Assembly (NCBI GenBank): GCA_965225935.1
Contig: CBDDCC010000010.1
Span: 210,511-274,510, forward strand
Source: CALJXB01 sp965225935
GTDB lineage: Bacteria; Pseudomonadota; Alphaproteobacteria; Kiloniellales; JAKSDN01
Reading direction: 5' to 3'
Length of the DNA stretch: 64,000 bases
Shown here: one piece after another, positions 8,241-16,268 of the stretch
Numbering within the stretch: position 1 is the first letter of the stretch
Layout: the number at the start of each line of letters is the position of its first letter
Translations under genes and position numbers: made by a program
The notes under the pieces: model-generated
The model's database searches: none
What the model saw: only the letters and a program-made list of their open reading frames with translations
Told to the model about the DNA's origin: nothing

Positions 8241-9629
8241 CTAGGGGGTATCGCCCAGGCGGCCGAAGCCCAGGTCGTAGGCCCGGCGCAGATCCTCCTC
8301 GGCCTGGAGCTCGTTGCCCTGCGCCTTGTGCACGCGCCCGCGGTTGAAGTAGGCGGCGGCGAACTCGGGCTCCAGCTCGATGGCCAGATCGAAGTCGGCG
8401 AGGGCCTCGTCGTAGCGGGCCCCGTCGAACAGGCAGCGCCCACGGTTGTTGCGTCCGGCGATCAGTTGCGCCAGCGGCAGGCCGCCGGACTGGAAGGCCC
8501 GGCCGTAGAGGCGGACAGCGCTCTGGCAGTCGCCCTTTCGGAAGGCGGCGGTGGCGGACTCGAAGTCGCTCTGCGCCAGGGCGGACCGCGCCGCGAGCTC
8601 GCCCTCGCTCAGGCCGCTCGTGCGGGTGCCCGCCGCCACCACGAGGGCGGGTCCCAGGTCGTCCAGCTTCCCGGCCGTCGCCGGGTCGAGGGCCAGGGCG
8701 ACCAGCTGGGTCGTGGGTGCCGGCGCCTTGGCGGCGCGGTCTTCCACACCGCAGCGGTAGCCCTCCTTGCTGATCAGAATGCAGAGCTCATTGGCGGTCG
8801 CCAGGGTGGGAAAGGGGCCCGCGTAAAGCCGGAACAGGACGTCCTGGTCCTTCAGGGTGACGCGATGAACCCGCGGCGTCATGTCGCCGAGCAGGCTGGG
8901 CAGCTGGTGCTGCAGGCGCTCCCACTCCTGGCGGATGCCGCCGGGCTCTTTGAAGGAGGCCAGGTGAAGCGCGAACTCCCAAACCTCCTCGCTCGCGCCG
9001 GACTCCTCCCCGTTCGCCGCCGTGGCCCCCGCCGCGGGCCGGCCGACGGCGTCCACGACGGCAAGCTTGGCGGGTCCTTCGACCTCGGGCTCGGGCGGCG
9101 GCTTCTCCGGCAAGCCCAGGAGGACGTTGCCCGGAATCGTGGCGAGAGACCGCGGCGCCGCCTGGCTGGCGGCCTGGGATGCGCTCCCTGTCGCGCTCGG
9201 GACGGCGACCTGTGTCGCGGTCAGTGTCGCGGTTTGGGCGGCGGGGGTGTTCGCCGGCAGGGGTGCCGGCGCCACGAAGCCGCCCTCCTGGACCGCCGGC
9301 ATGGCGTCCATGACCCCGCGCAGCTCGTCCAGCAGGGCCTGGCTCGGCAGGCCGGTCACGGGCAGGGAGGCGAAGGACTGATAGTCCCTGATGGCGGCTT
9401 CGGTCTCGGCATCGGCGATGCCGTCGACCCGGCCCGGCGTGAAACCGAGACGGACCAGAAGCTCCTCGATCTCGCGGACCTGATCGGGCGTCGTATCGGC
9501 CTGTACCGGCGGCGCCGCGGCGAGCCAGAGCAGCAGCCCGACGGCAAGCGCCTGCCAGAGCAGCCGTCCCGCCGTGGCCTGTCGGCGGCGCGACGCCGCA
9601 TTGTCTGCTGTCGCTACTTTTGCCGCCAT
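8241..9629 (-). CDS. PG-binding, SPOR and TPR domain envelope protein
   Basis: A 462-residue exported or membrane-anchored protein. After an N-terminal hydrophobic segment (about 22-42) comes a peptidoglycan_binding_1-like module (about 48-105, RLGFTPGRVDGIADAET). A proline/alanine-rich spacer follows, then a SPOR-like domain (about 235-310, ending LFRLYAGPF and ISKEGYRCGV), and TPR helices to the end (NRGRCLFDGARYDEALADFD). SPOR domains bind denuded glycan at the division septum. The start at 9629 overlaps the end of the ydbL-like gene by 16 bp, so it is almost certainly translated from the same mRNA as the AsmA-type operon upstream. This link between a lipid-bridge operon and a septal-glycan protein is unusual. 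Confidence 0.85.
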   Translation of the reverse strand: MAAKVATADNAASRRRQATAGRLLWQALAVGLLLWLAAAPPVQADTTPDQVREIEELLVRLGFTPGRVDGIADAETEAAIRDYQSFASLPVTGLPSQALLDELRGVMDAMPAVQEGGFVAPAPLPANTPAAQTATLTATQVAVPSATGSASQAASQAAPRSLATIPGNVLLGLPEKPPPEPEVEGPAKLAVVDAVGRPAAGATAANGEESGASEEVWEFALHLASFKEPGGIRQEWERLQHQLPSLLGDMTPRVHRVTLKDQDVLFRLYAGPFPTLATANELCILISKEGYRCGVEDRAAKAPAPTTQLVALALDPATAGKLDDLGPALVVAAGTRTSGLSEGELAARSALAQSDFESATAAFRKGDCQSAVRLYGRAFQSGGLPLAQLIAGRNNRGRCLFDGARYDEALADFDLAIELEPEFAAAYFNRGRVHKAQGNELQAEEDLRRAYDLGFGRLGDTP

Positions 9630-10003
9630 TTTCCGTCTGCGTGGCGGAACCAGGTGCCTTTGGGCGCTTCCTGCATGATCTTGCTGGCGTAGACCTTGCC
9701 CACCTCTCCGGCGGAGACGCCTTGCGCGGCTGCCCGCTCTTCGTAGATGTTCTGGCGCTTCGCGTTGACCTCCTGGGCGACCCGCTTGGCGCTGGTGTTG
9801 CCGGGATCCCGCACCTCCACGAGCCCGTCGTGGCGCTCGCCGAGGGCGCCTGATCTGCGCAACTCGTCGAGCGATTGCGCGAAGGCGGGCGGCGCTGCGA
9901 TGCTCAGCAGCAGGCCCAGGAGGAGCGCCAGCCAGCCGAGCCGCCAAAGCTCCGGGCGCGACGGGCCCTGTGTCGAAAGATCCATTGCAATAGCGCGTTT
10001 CAT
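9614..10003 (-). CDS. ydbL: YdbL family (DUF1318) protein
   Basis: A 129-residue secreted protein with a signal peptide (cleavage likely after PPAFA, near residue 33) and a DUF1318 domain: LDELRRSGALGERHDGLVEV, then AQEVNAKRQNIYEERA and a C-terminal GTWFRHADGKW. This matches the small periplasmic YdbL partner of the enterobacterial ydbH-ynbE-ydbL unit, thought to assist the YdbH/YnbE envelope bridge. The ATG at 10003 is followed by a good signal sequence, with GGGAGAGG upstream as ribosome site. It lies 50 bp downstream of the ynbE-like gene and overlaps the SPOR gene by 16 bp. Confidence 0.87.
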   Translation of the reverse strand: MKRAIAMDLSTQGPSRPELWRLGWLALLLGLLLSIAAPPAFAQSLDELRRSGALGERHDGLVEVRDPGNTSAKRVAQEVNAKRQNIYEERAAAQGVSAGEVGKVYASKIMQEAPKGTWFRHADGKWRQK

Positions 10004-10053
10004 GTTCCTCTCCCTTGCGATCCGGGCAGGCGACCGAGGCCGGCCAGGTCCGT

Positions 10054-10266
10054 TCAGAAGATGTCCGGGTTCTCTTCGATGTCTTCTTCGGCCTGCTCTT
10101 CGATCTTCAATCGAACGTCGGCGTCCAGCTTGATATTGAGATTGATGGTGATCGGCTCGTCGGGCGCTTCCACCTTCACCGACGGCTGACAGGCCATCAG
10201 CAGGCTGGCGGCGAGCGCGAGGGTCGCAAGCAAGGCTACGGCGTGAACGTTCGCTCTCGAGGGCAT
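10054..10266 (-). CDS. ynbE: YnbE family outer-membrane lipoprotein
   Basis: A 70-residue lipoprotein. The signal peptide ends in a lipobox, LLMAC, with the lipidated cysteine at about residue 26. The short mature part carries the family's amphipathic strand motif ITINLNIKLDADVRLKIEEQ. In enterobacteria YnbE multimerises at the outer membrane and joins the YdbH beta-strand groove to complete a lipid-transport bridge; that role is transferred here by family and by gene order. The gene lies between the ydbH-like gene (gap 148 bp) and the ydbL-like gene (gap 50 bp), exactly the enterobacterial order. The ATG at 10266 is the only start giving a normal lipoprotein signal. Confidence 0.88.
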   Translation of the reverse strand: MPSRANVHAVALLATLALAASLLMACQPSVKVEAPDEPITINLNIKLDADVRLKIEEQAEEDIEENPDIF

Positions 10267-10414
10267 GGGACTTGGCTCGCTCCTTCTCCCCGCACGCGCC
10301 CCCGAAAGGGCGGCCGGGAAGCCTATGCTGCGCAATCCCCGCGGCCAAGGCAAGCTTGGCTCGCATGGCGGCCGGGCGGGACCTCCCGCGCGGCTTAGCT
10401 CCATGATACGCGGA

Positions 10415-13400
10415 TCAGGGCGATAGCTTCCACGCGCGGCTGAAGAAATCACTCGTTACCTGGTGGCCCTGGCGCAGGGCGTCGATGATCGGCTGCATGT
10501 TGCCGGTCAGATTGACGTTGAGCTGGAACTTCTGGCCGTCCAGGACCTCGGGATTGTTGCCCAGGATCTCCAGCCGCAGCAGCGCCTCGCCGTCGCGGTC
10601 CAGGTTGCCGGTGAGCGACAGGGTCTCGTAGCGGAAGTTCTTGAGGGCCTGCATGAGGAGATCGACGTACTCGCCGCCGCTCTTCATGGCCTGCTCCGCG
10701 GTGGCTGAACTGAAGCGCAGGGTGCCGGGGGCCGTCGATTCCAAACGCGCGTCGGTCACGGTCACGACCTTGCCGTCGCGCTCGACCGGAATGCGCCCGC
10801 TCAGCTCGCCGTCGCCGGACAGGCCGTCGATGTCCAGGGCCTCGAAGAGCGTCGTCAGATCCAGACTGTCGATCAGCAGTTGCGCCTCGGTCCTTTCGGA
10901 CAGGGGGTCGATGAGAGTGTCGCGAACGGCGATACGGCTGCCGGCGAGGGAGAAGGCTGCGTCCTCCACGTAGACCTGGCCGGGCGTGCCGTGGGGCAGC
11001 CGGAAACGCACCTCGACGTCCTCCAGGTCGACGCCCACGTCGATGGTCTCGGCGGTGAGTCGCTGGCCCTGGGGGCTGCCGACAGGGTCCAGGCTGTCGA
11101 GATCGAGCCGCAGGTCGAGACCCTTCACGCTCGCGTCCTTGGACTTGAAGCCGAGCCCGGCGAGCAGCAGCCGCACGGTGCCGGCAAAGCCATTGCGGTC
11201 CCAGGTGAGCGCGGCCGTGCCCTCGGCCGAGCCGCGCGCGTCGCTGACCGCGGCGAGCTGGGGCGAGAGCTCGCTCGGCTGCAGGCCGCCGGTGGCGAAC
11301 AGCAGGGGGATCAGGTCGACGTCGGCCGTGCCGCGTCCGCTGTCGAGGTCGTGGCGCGCCGAGACCTGGACGAGCGGCCGGCCGCCCGCACCGCTGGTCT
11401 CGGCGTTCACCACGACGCGCCCGCCGTCGCGCCGCGCCTCACCAACGACCGCGAGGGGCGCGAAGGCGGCCGGCGTCGCCAGGTGCTCGAGGGCGGCCAC
11501 CGAGAAGCTGCCGGACATGGCCGCTGGATCGGCCGGGAGCTCGAGGGAGACGGAAACACCGTCGAGCGCCAGCTTCTTCTCGGGCAGCACGACCGTGCCG
11601 TCGCGGAGCGAGACCGCCGCTTCGTAGGCGCCACTCTCTTTGAGGCCGCCCGCGATCGAGACCGCGGGCGCCTGCAACCGGATCTTCAGGGGCGCGCCGT
11701 CTCCCGTGCTCAGCAGCAGCTCGCTCTCGGGCAGGGAAATGCGGGTGTCGTGGGTCAGGCCATGGGCGCTCTCGCCGCTGGCCAAGGTGATCTCAGCCTC
11801 GGTCTCGGGGATGGAGACGTTCAGGGGTGCGGCCGCCGCGATGCCGCCGGGCAGGCGCAGGCCAGCGAAGCTGGCGCTGCCCGGCGCCGACAGGCTGACG
11901 GTGAGACGCGTGCCCTCGCGGCCGAGCGCGAGCGGCAGGTCCAGGTCGGCGCGCTCGGAAACGACCTCGCCGGCGCGGAGCTTCAATAGGCGCGCCTGCA
12001 CCCGGGCGTCGGAGCGGAAGGCGTCGGGCAGGCCCTCGAAGTCGCCGGCGATGTCCAGCTTGGCGACGGTCCAGCCGGCGAGCGCGACGTCGGTCGCCGT
12101 GACCGTCAGGTCCGGCAGGGTGACGCGCGTCAGGTTGGGCGCCTCGCCTAGGGAGGCCTCCACCAGTCCTTTCAGCGTGGCGCTGGCCGGACCGGCGGAG
12201 ACGTCCAGCGTGCCGTCGAAGCGGGCGCCGGGTGAGGGGCTGCCGGGACGCCACAGAAGTTCTGTCGGTCGGTCGCTGTCCGCCGGCAATGAAAGGGCGA
12301 GGGTGCCGCCGCTCAGGCGGGCCAGGTCTGCCGCCAAATCGGGACCGAGACCCAGGGCGCCGAAGTCCGCGGTGCTCAGATCCGTTGCCGTGATGCGGGT
12401 CGTCCCCCGGGGGGCGAGGCTGAGCTCTTCCTCGGCCCAGGCGCCGGTCAGGTCGGTGACGGTGCTGAAGGTGGCGGCCTGGCCGGGCAGGGAAAGGGCG
12501 TCCAGGTCTGCCGTGATGTCGCCCGTCAGATCGCCCTGCTTCAGCCAGGCGAGGAGGGAGTCCCGGTTTCCTTGGAGGTCGGGCAGCGCGGGCCAGCGGC
12601 CCTTCGCCTCGACCGCGATGCGGCCTTTGCCCCCGGTCGGGAAGGCGGCGGGGAAGAGGGAGGGGCCGAGGGACCAGAGGGGGGCGGCTTCCGTAACCTC
12701 GGCGTTCAGGCCGAAGGTGCCCTTGGGTTGGCCCGCCAGGTCCGTCAGCTTGGCGTCGAGGGTGAGGTCGAGGCTGCCGTCGTCGCTGCCCAGACGGGCC
12801 GTGAGGTCGGCCGCCTCGTGGTTCAGGTCGAAGCGGAACCCGGCCTCGTGGAAGGGCGTGCCCGCCAGACTCAGACCGCCGAGGGTCAGGTCGCCCCGAC
12901 CCTGGCGCGGCAGGCCGGAGTCGAGCGTCAGCGCAAGGTCGCCCTTTATGGCGTTCACCCGCAGCTCGCCGCCGGGCAGGGCGACCGTGCCGCCGGAGAG
13001 CGCCAGGCGCGCCTCGGTCTCCGCCTCGGGATCGCCGCTGGCGGTGAGGCGGCCGGAAAGCTCACCGAAGCCGCTGGTCATCGCCACGTCCAGGTCGAGA
13101 TCGAGGTCCCGTGTCCTGCCGTCGGAGCCCTCCCGGTCCAGCCGGCCGGCGAGTTCCACGGACGCCGGGCCAAAGGGGGTGAGCGCCTCGATGTGGCCAT
13201 TGCTGAGCCGCATGTTAGGGATGGGATAGCCGGCGTCCTTCGTTCCGCCACCGGAGGCGGAGACGGAGCCGGAACCCTTGCCTGTGCCGCTCTTCTCGCC
13301 TTTCCGCAGGCGATCGATCAAAGGCTGCAGGCTGCCGAAGGGGGCCTCGCCCTCGCGCAGGTCGAGGCGGAGCGAGAGGCCGTCCACGTCGATCCGCGCC

Positions 13401-13672
13401 ACGCGGCCCTCCGCCAGGTCGAAGGGCTGGTAGCGGACCTCCAGGGAGGCGACGGAGAACTCGCCGTTGTCGCCCGCGGCGATGTCCACTACGCGCAGGT
13501 AGTCGCTGTCGATCACCTCGATGGTGGCCCGGCCGCCTGGCACGCCCTGATTGGCCAGCTCCCGGTCGAGCAGGGCCTGGGCGAGGGAGAGCCGCCAGAC
13601 CGTCGCCGCGCCCACCAGGATGACGAGCAGCGCCAGCAGCAGGAGCCCCACGAGGAAAAGGCGGCGCGCCAT
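10415..13672 (-). CDS. ydbH: YdbH-like AsmA-type intermembrane bridge protein
   Basis: A 1085-residue protein with one N-terminal membrane anchor (about residues 5-27) and then a long periplasmic body of alternating short beta segments typical of AsmA-like/dicarboxylate-translocation (YdbH) proteins. The C-terminal 250 residues carry the conserved part (GELSGRIPV, YVDLLMQALKNFRYETL, DGQKFQLNVNLTGN). Proteins of this class (YdbH, TamB, YhdP) form a hydrophobic groove moving phospholipids from inner to outer membrane. The length is larger than the roughly 880 residues of the enterobacterial protein. The ATG at 13672 is chosen for its anchor; the ribosome site is weak. It heads the ynbE/ydbL/SPOR operon, with a 52-residue peptide gene just upstream. 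Confidence 0.88.
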   Translation of the reverse strand: MARRLFLVGLLLLALLVILVGAATVWRLSLAQALLDRELANQGVPGGRATIEVIDSDYLRVVDIAAGDNGEFSVASLEVRYQPFDLAEGRVARIDVDGLSLRLDLREGEAPFGSLQPLIDRLRKGEKSGTGKGSGSVSASGGGTKDAGYPIPNMRLSNGHIEALTPFGPASVELAGRLDREGSDGRTRDLDLDLDVAMTSGFGELSGRLTASGDPEAETEARLALSGGTVALPGGELRVNAIKGDLALTLDSGLPRQGRGDLTLGGLSLAGTPFHEAGFRFDLNHEAADLTARLGSDDGSLDLTLDAKLTDLAGQPKGTFGLNAEVTEAAPLWSLGPSLFPAAFPTGGKGRIAVEAKGRWPALPDLQGNRDSLLAWLKQGDLTGDITADLDALSLPGQAATFSTVTDLTGAWAEEELSLAPRGTTRITATDLSTADFGALGLGPDLAADLARLSGGTLALSLPADSDRPTELLWRPGSPSPGARFDGTLDVSAGPASATLKGLVEASLGEAPNLTRVTLPDLTVTATDVALAGWTVAKLDIAGDFEGLPDAFRSDARVQARLLKLRAGEVVSERADLDLPLALGREGTRLTVSLSAPGSASFAGLRLPGGIAAAAPLNVSIPETEAEITLASGESAHGLTHDTRISLPESELLLSTGDGAPLKIRLQAPAVSIAGGLKESGAYEAAVSLRDGTVVLPEKKLALDGVSVSLELPADPAAMSGSFSVAALEHLATPAAFAPLAVVGEARRDGGRVVVNAETSGAGGRPLVQVSARHDLDSGRGTADVDLIPLLFATGGLQPSELSPQLAAVSDARGSAEGTAALTWDRNGFAGTVRLLLAGLGFKSKDASVKGLDLRLDLDSLDPVGSPQGQRLTAETIDVGVDLEDVEVRFRLPHGTPGQVYVEDAAFSLAGSRIAVRDTLIDPLSERTEAQLLIDSLDLTTLFEALDIDGLSGDGELSGRIPVERDGKVVTVTDARLESTAPGTLRFSSATAEQAMKSGGEYVDLLMQALKNFRYETLSLTGNLDRDGEALLRLEILGNNPEVLDGQKFQLNVNLTGNMQPIIDALRQGHQVTSDFFSRAWKLSP

Positions 13673-13707
13673 ATTCGGTCCGTCGGTGCCGTTCGTGTCG
13701 CTGCGGG

Positions 13708-13866
13708 TCAGTTCAGTCCGAAAATCGCGAGCAGCAGCAGGGTGATGGCGATCAAGCCGGGCACCCATAGGATAGGCGGCAGGCCGCGGCCTGCGTCGGC
13801 CGTCCCGGGCGGCTCCGCCGGCCCATCCGGGGCCGCCGCCTGCGGTTGGTCGTCTTGGCCGCTCAT
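13708..13866 (-). CDS. 52-residue single-pass membrane peptide
   Basis: A short gene not listed by simple length cut-offs. It encodes 52 residues: an acidic/proline-rich N-terminus (MSGQDDQPQAAAP), a conserved-looking PPILWVPG turn and one membrane helix ending IAITLLLLAIFGLN. Third codon positions are almost all G or C, as in the neighbouring genes, which supports real coding. It ends 35 bp before the ydbH-like start on the same strand and so probably leads that operon. Its start sits at the end of four phased ATGAGC repeats. No family is recognised; a regulator or stabiliser of the YdbH complex is only a guess. Confidence 0.65.
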   Translation of the reverse strand: MSGQDDQPQAAAPDGPAEPPGTADAGRGLPPILWVPGLIAITLLLLAIFGLN

Positions 13867-13899
13867 CGTTCGCTCATCGTTTGCTCATGGGCCGCTCAT
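13864..13899 (-). repeat. Four phased 11-bp ATGAGC repeats forming minicistrons
   Basis: On the minus strand four ATG codons occur exactly 11 bp apart (first bases at 13899, 13888, 13877 and 13866), each within an ATGAGC unit. The first three open four-codon frames (M-S-G-P, M-S-K-R, M-S-E-R), each ending in TGA that overlaps the next ATG as ATGA. The fourth ATG starts the 52-residue peptide. This may be simple slippage-derived repetition or a translational relay that tunes entry into the operon. Confidence 0.55.
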
Positions 13900-14093
13900 G
13901 GCATGCTGCCCGCGGTTCGTCGCTGACCGATCCGGGAGCCTATCGGCCGTATCCTGGGCGGGCAAGCGGCGGCGGCGAGGACCCGCTGAAGGGGGGCAAA
14001 GCGCCTTGGCGCGCCCCCGGCACTGCGGCTATAGTCCGCCGCGCCGCTACGGCTTGGGGTAAGCGGATTTTGCTCTTGGGTGGGGGGCAAAGC
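13900..14093. promoter_or_regulatory. Divergent promoter region of the ydbH and mrp operons
   Basis: This 194-bp gap separates the minus-strand envelope operon from the plus-strand antiporter operon and must hold both promoters. It is GC-rich with no clear -10/-35 elements. A run of G residues near 14081-14087 can act as the ribosome site for the GTG start of mrpE. Confidence 0.3.
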
Positions 14094-14573
14094 GTGCTGC
14101 ACGTCGCCAGTCTGGTCGTTTCTCTGTCGGTCCTGTGGTTGCTGCTCTCGGGCTTTTTCACCGACCCGCTGCTGCTCGGCCTGGGCGCGGTCTCGGTGGT
14201 CGCGGTGGCGCTGCTCGCCTGGCGGGCCGGCATCGTCGACGCGGAAGGCCATCCGGTGCAGGTCGCCCCGCGGGCCCTGCTCTACTGGCCCTGGCTGATC
14301 AAGGAGATCGTGGTCGCCAACATCGACGTGGCCAAGGCCATCTGCCGCTCGCCCATGGCGATCGAGCCGCGGGTGATCAAGGTGAAGGCCTCCCAGAAGG
14401 ACGAGCTCGGCCGGGTCATCTACGCCAACTCCATCACCCTGACGCCGGGCACGGTGACCATCGCGCTCGAAGGCGACGAGCTGACGGTGCATGCCCTGAC
14501 CAAGGGCTCGGTCGAGGGGCTGGAGAGCGGAGAGATGGACCGCCGCGTCTCCCGGGTCGCGGGGAGCGCCTGA
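14094..14573 (+). CDS. mrpE: Na+/H+ antiporter subunit E (MnhE/MrpE)
   Basis: A 159-residue inner-membrane protein with two to three N-terminal helices (VVSLSVLWLLLSGF; LLGLGAVSVVAVALLAW) and the family signature WPWLIKEIVVANIDVAKAI, followed by a cytoplasmic beta domain (SITLTPGTVTIALEGDELTVHAL). MrpE supports assembly and activity of the hetero-oligomeric Mrp monovalent-cation/proton antiporter. A GTG at 14094 gives the usual family length and has a purine-rich site upstream; no ATG gives a sensible protein. It is the first gene of the ten-gene cluster, and its TGA shares a base with the mrpF ATG. Confidence 0.9.
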   Translation: MLHVASLVVSLSVLWLLLSGFFTDPLLLGLGAVSVVAVALLAWRAGIVDAEGHPVQVAPRALLYWPWLIKEIVVANIDVAKAICRSPMAIEPRVIKVKASQKDELGRVIYANSITLTPGTVTIALEGDELTVHALTKGSVEGLESGEMDRRVSRVAGSA

Positions 14574-14860
14574 TGTTCGGCGCCGCCGCTCTCGGCGTCC
14601 TCGTGGTCATGGCCATGGTGCTGGCGCGCGCCGTCCTGGGCCCGACGGTCTACGACCGCATTCTCGCGGTGAACGTGTTCGGCAGCCTGACGGTCGCGCT
14701 GATCGCCGTGTTCGGCTTCCTGACCGAGCGGCCCGACTTCCTCGACATCGCCCTGGTCTACGCGCTGATCAACTTCATCGGCACCATCGCGGTCACCAAG
14801 TACATGAGGTTCTCCCAACTGGGAGACCCGGACGAGGACGGGGACTGGGAGGACCTGTGA
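14573..14860 (+). CDS. mrpF: Na+/H+ antiporter subunit F (MrpF)
   Basis: A 95-residue protein with three membrane helices and the MrpF signature RAVLGPTVYDRILAVNVFGS, ending in an acidic cytoplasmic tail. In Mrp complexes MrpF packs with MrpE and MrpG near the cation path. The start ATG overlaps the mrpE stop by one base and its own TGA overlaps the next start, so translation is tightly coupled. The length agrees with the family. Confidence 0.9.
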   Translation: MFGAAALGVLVVMAMVLARAVLGPTVYDRILAVNVFGSLTVALIAVFGFLTERPDFLDIALVYALINFIGTIAVTKYMRFSQLGDPDEDGDWEDL

Positions 14861-15210
14861 TGGCGCTCGTCGCCGATGCGATCAGTTGGATCTGCCTTCT
14901 TTCCGGGGTCGCCTTGATGCTGATCGGCGGTATCGGCCTGCTGCGCCTGCCCGACGTCTTCACCCGCATGCACGGGGCCGGCATGATCGACACCCTCGGC
15001 CTCGGCCTCATCCTGGTCGGGCTGATGTTCCAGGCGGGCCTGACGCTGGTGACGGCCAAGCTGTTCCTGATCGTGGTCTTCGTGCTCTTCACCAGCCCGA
15101 CGACGACCCACGCGCTGGCCCGGGCCTGCCTCCACGGCGGCGTGCGCCCGCTCCTGGACGCGCCGACCTCCGAGAAGGACCCGGACGGAGGCACGTCATC
15201 GAAGACCTGA
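14860..15210 (+). CDS. mrpG: Na+/H+ antiporter subunit G (MrpG/PhaG)
   Basis: A 116-residue protein with three membrane helices and the MrpG motif GIGLLRLPDVFTRMHG, then TSPTTTHALARA. It is a small structural subunit of the Mrp antiporter. The ATG at 14860 overlaps the mrpF TGA; a GTG one codon earlier at 14857 is also possible. The hydrophilic tail (residues about 98-116) overlaps the beginning of the next gene, whose start codon is unusual. Confidence 0.9.
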   Translation: MALVADAISWICLLSGVALMLIGGIGLLRLPDVFTRMHGAGMIDTLGLGLILVGLMFQAGLTLVTAKLFLIVVFVLFTSPTTTHALARACLHGGVRPLLDAPTSEKDPDGGTSSKT

Positions 15211-15827
15211 TCGACATCGCCCTGCTGTCGTTCATGGCGGTCACGGGGCTGGCCTTCGTCGTGCTGCGCAACCTCTTCGTGGTGGTCATGCTCTCGGGCA
15301 TGTTCAGCCTGACGGCGGCTGTCCTCTACCTGACCATGGACGCGGTTGACGTCGCCTTCACCGAGGCTGCGGTGGGCGCCGGCATCGCCACGGTGCTCGG
15401 CCTCGCCACCCTGGGCCTGATCGGAGTGACCAACGAGCGCCGCTCCAAGGCAAGCGCGCTCGGGCCGTTCCTGGTGGTGCTGATCACCGGGGCGGTGCTG
15501 ATCAACGGCACCCTCGACATGCCGGACTTCGGCGACCCCAACGCGCCGATCCACCACCACGTGGCGCCGCGCTACATCCAGGAGTCCGGCCAAGAGGTGG
15601 GCGTGCCCAACATCGTCACCTCGGTGCTGGCCAGCTACCGGGGCTACGACACCCTGGGCGAGGTGACGGTGATCTTCACGGCGGCCTGCGGCGTCCTGGT
15701 GCTGCTCGGCCGGGTGCGGCGGCGCAAGCGGCCGGCGCTCGGCCAGGATGGCGGCGAGACGCCGGCGCCAGACGCCCTCGAGACCGGCCGGCGGGACGAG
15801 GAGTCCCGCAAGGAGCCGGTGCCATGA
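15198..15827 (+). CDS. MrpA C-terminal-like (MbhD/MbhE, DUF4040) antiporter subunit
   Basis: About 209 residues with five to six membrane helices. The first half matches the DUF4040/MbhD module (LRNLFVVVMLSGMFSLTAAVLY, VDVAFTEAAVGAG). The second matches the MbhE part of MrpA (LASYRGYDTLGEVTVIFTA). The MrpA subunit is therefore split: its C-terminal domain is a separate gene here. No ATG, GTG or TTG gives the full first helix. A GGAGG site at 15187-15191 points to ATC at 15198 (spacing 6); CTG at 15207 and ATG at 15234 are alternatives, the last one trimming the first helix. The coding end is firm and overlaps mrpB by 4 bp. Confidence 0.82.
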   Translation: MEDLIDIALLSFMAVTGLAFVVLRNLFVVVMLSGMFSLTAAVLYLTMDAVDVAFTEAAVGAGIATVLGLATLGLIGVTNERRSKASALGPFLVVLITGAVLINGTLDMPDFGDPNAPIHHHVAPRYIQESGQEVGVPNIVTSVLASYRGYDTLGEVTVIFTAACGVLVLLGRVRRRKRPALGQDGGETPAPDALETGRRDEESRKEPVP

Positions 15828-16264
15828 AGTACAAGGCGGTCCTGCGCGTCACGTCCAAGCTGCTGATCCCGCCGATCCTGCTGTTCGCCCTCTACGTCCA
15901 GTTCCATGGCGACTTCGGGCCGGGCGGCGGCTTCCAGGCGGGCGTCATCTTCGCTTCGGCCTTCATTCTCTACGCCTTGCTGTTCGGCGTTTCGAGCGCC
16001 CGCCGGCTGGCGCCGGCCGGCGTCGTGCGGATCGCCCTGGCGCTGGGCCTGCTGCTCTACGCCGGGGTCGGGGTCGCGGGCCTGCTGCTGGGCGGCAACT
16101 ACCTGAACTACTCGGTGCTGGCCCACGATCAGGTGCACGGCCAGCACCTTGGGATCATCCTCATCGAGTTCGGCGTCGGCATGACCGTGGCCGCGGCCAT
16201 GATCACCATCTTCTTCATCTTCGCCGGCAGCGGGTCCGGTGCCGCGGGATCGGAGGACGCCTGA
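15824..16264 (+). CDS. mrpB: Na+/H+ antiporter subunit B (MnhB domain)
   Basis: A 146-residue protein with four membrane helices and the MnhB signature FHGDFGPGGGFQAGVI, followed by HGQHLGIILIEFGVGMTVAAAMI. MrpB contributes to the cation channel at the MrpA interface. The ATG overlaps the preceding stop as ATGA. The length is normal for the family and nothing looks degraded. Confidence 0.92.
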   Translation: MKYKAVLRVTSKLLIPPILLFALYVQFHGDFGPGGGFQAGVIFASAFILYALLFGVSSARRLAPAGVVRIALALGLLLYAGVGVAGLLLGGNYLNYSVLAHDQVHGQHLGIILIEFGVGMTVAAAMITIFFIFAGSGSGAAGSEDA

Positions 16265-16268
16265 GGCC

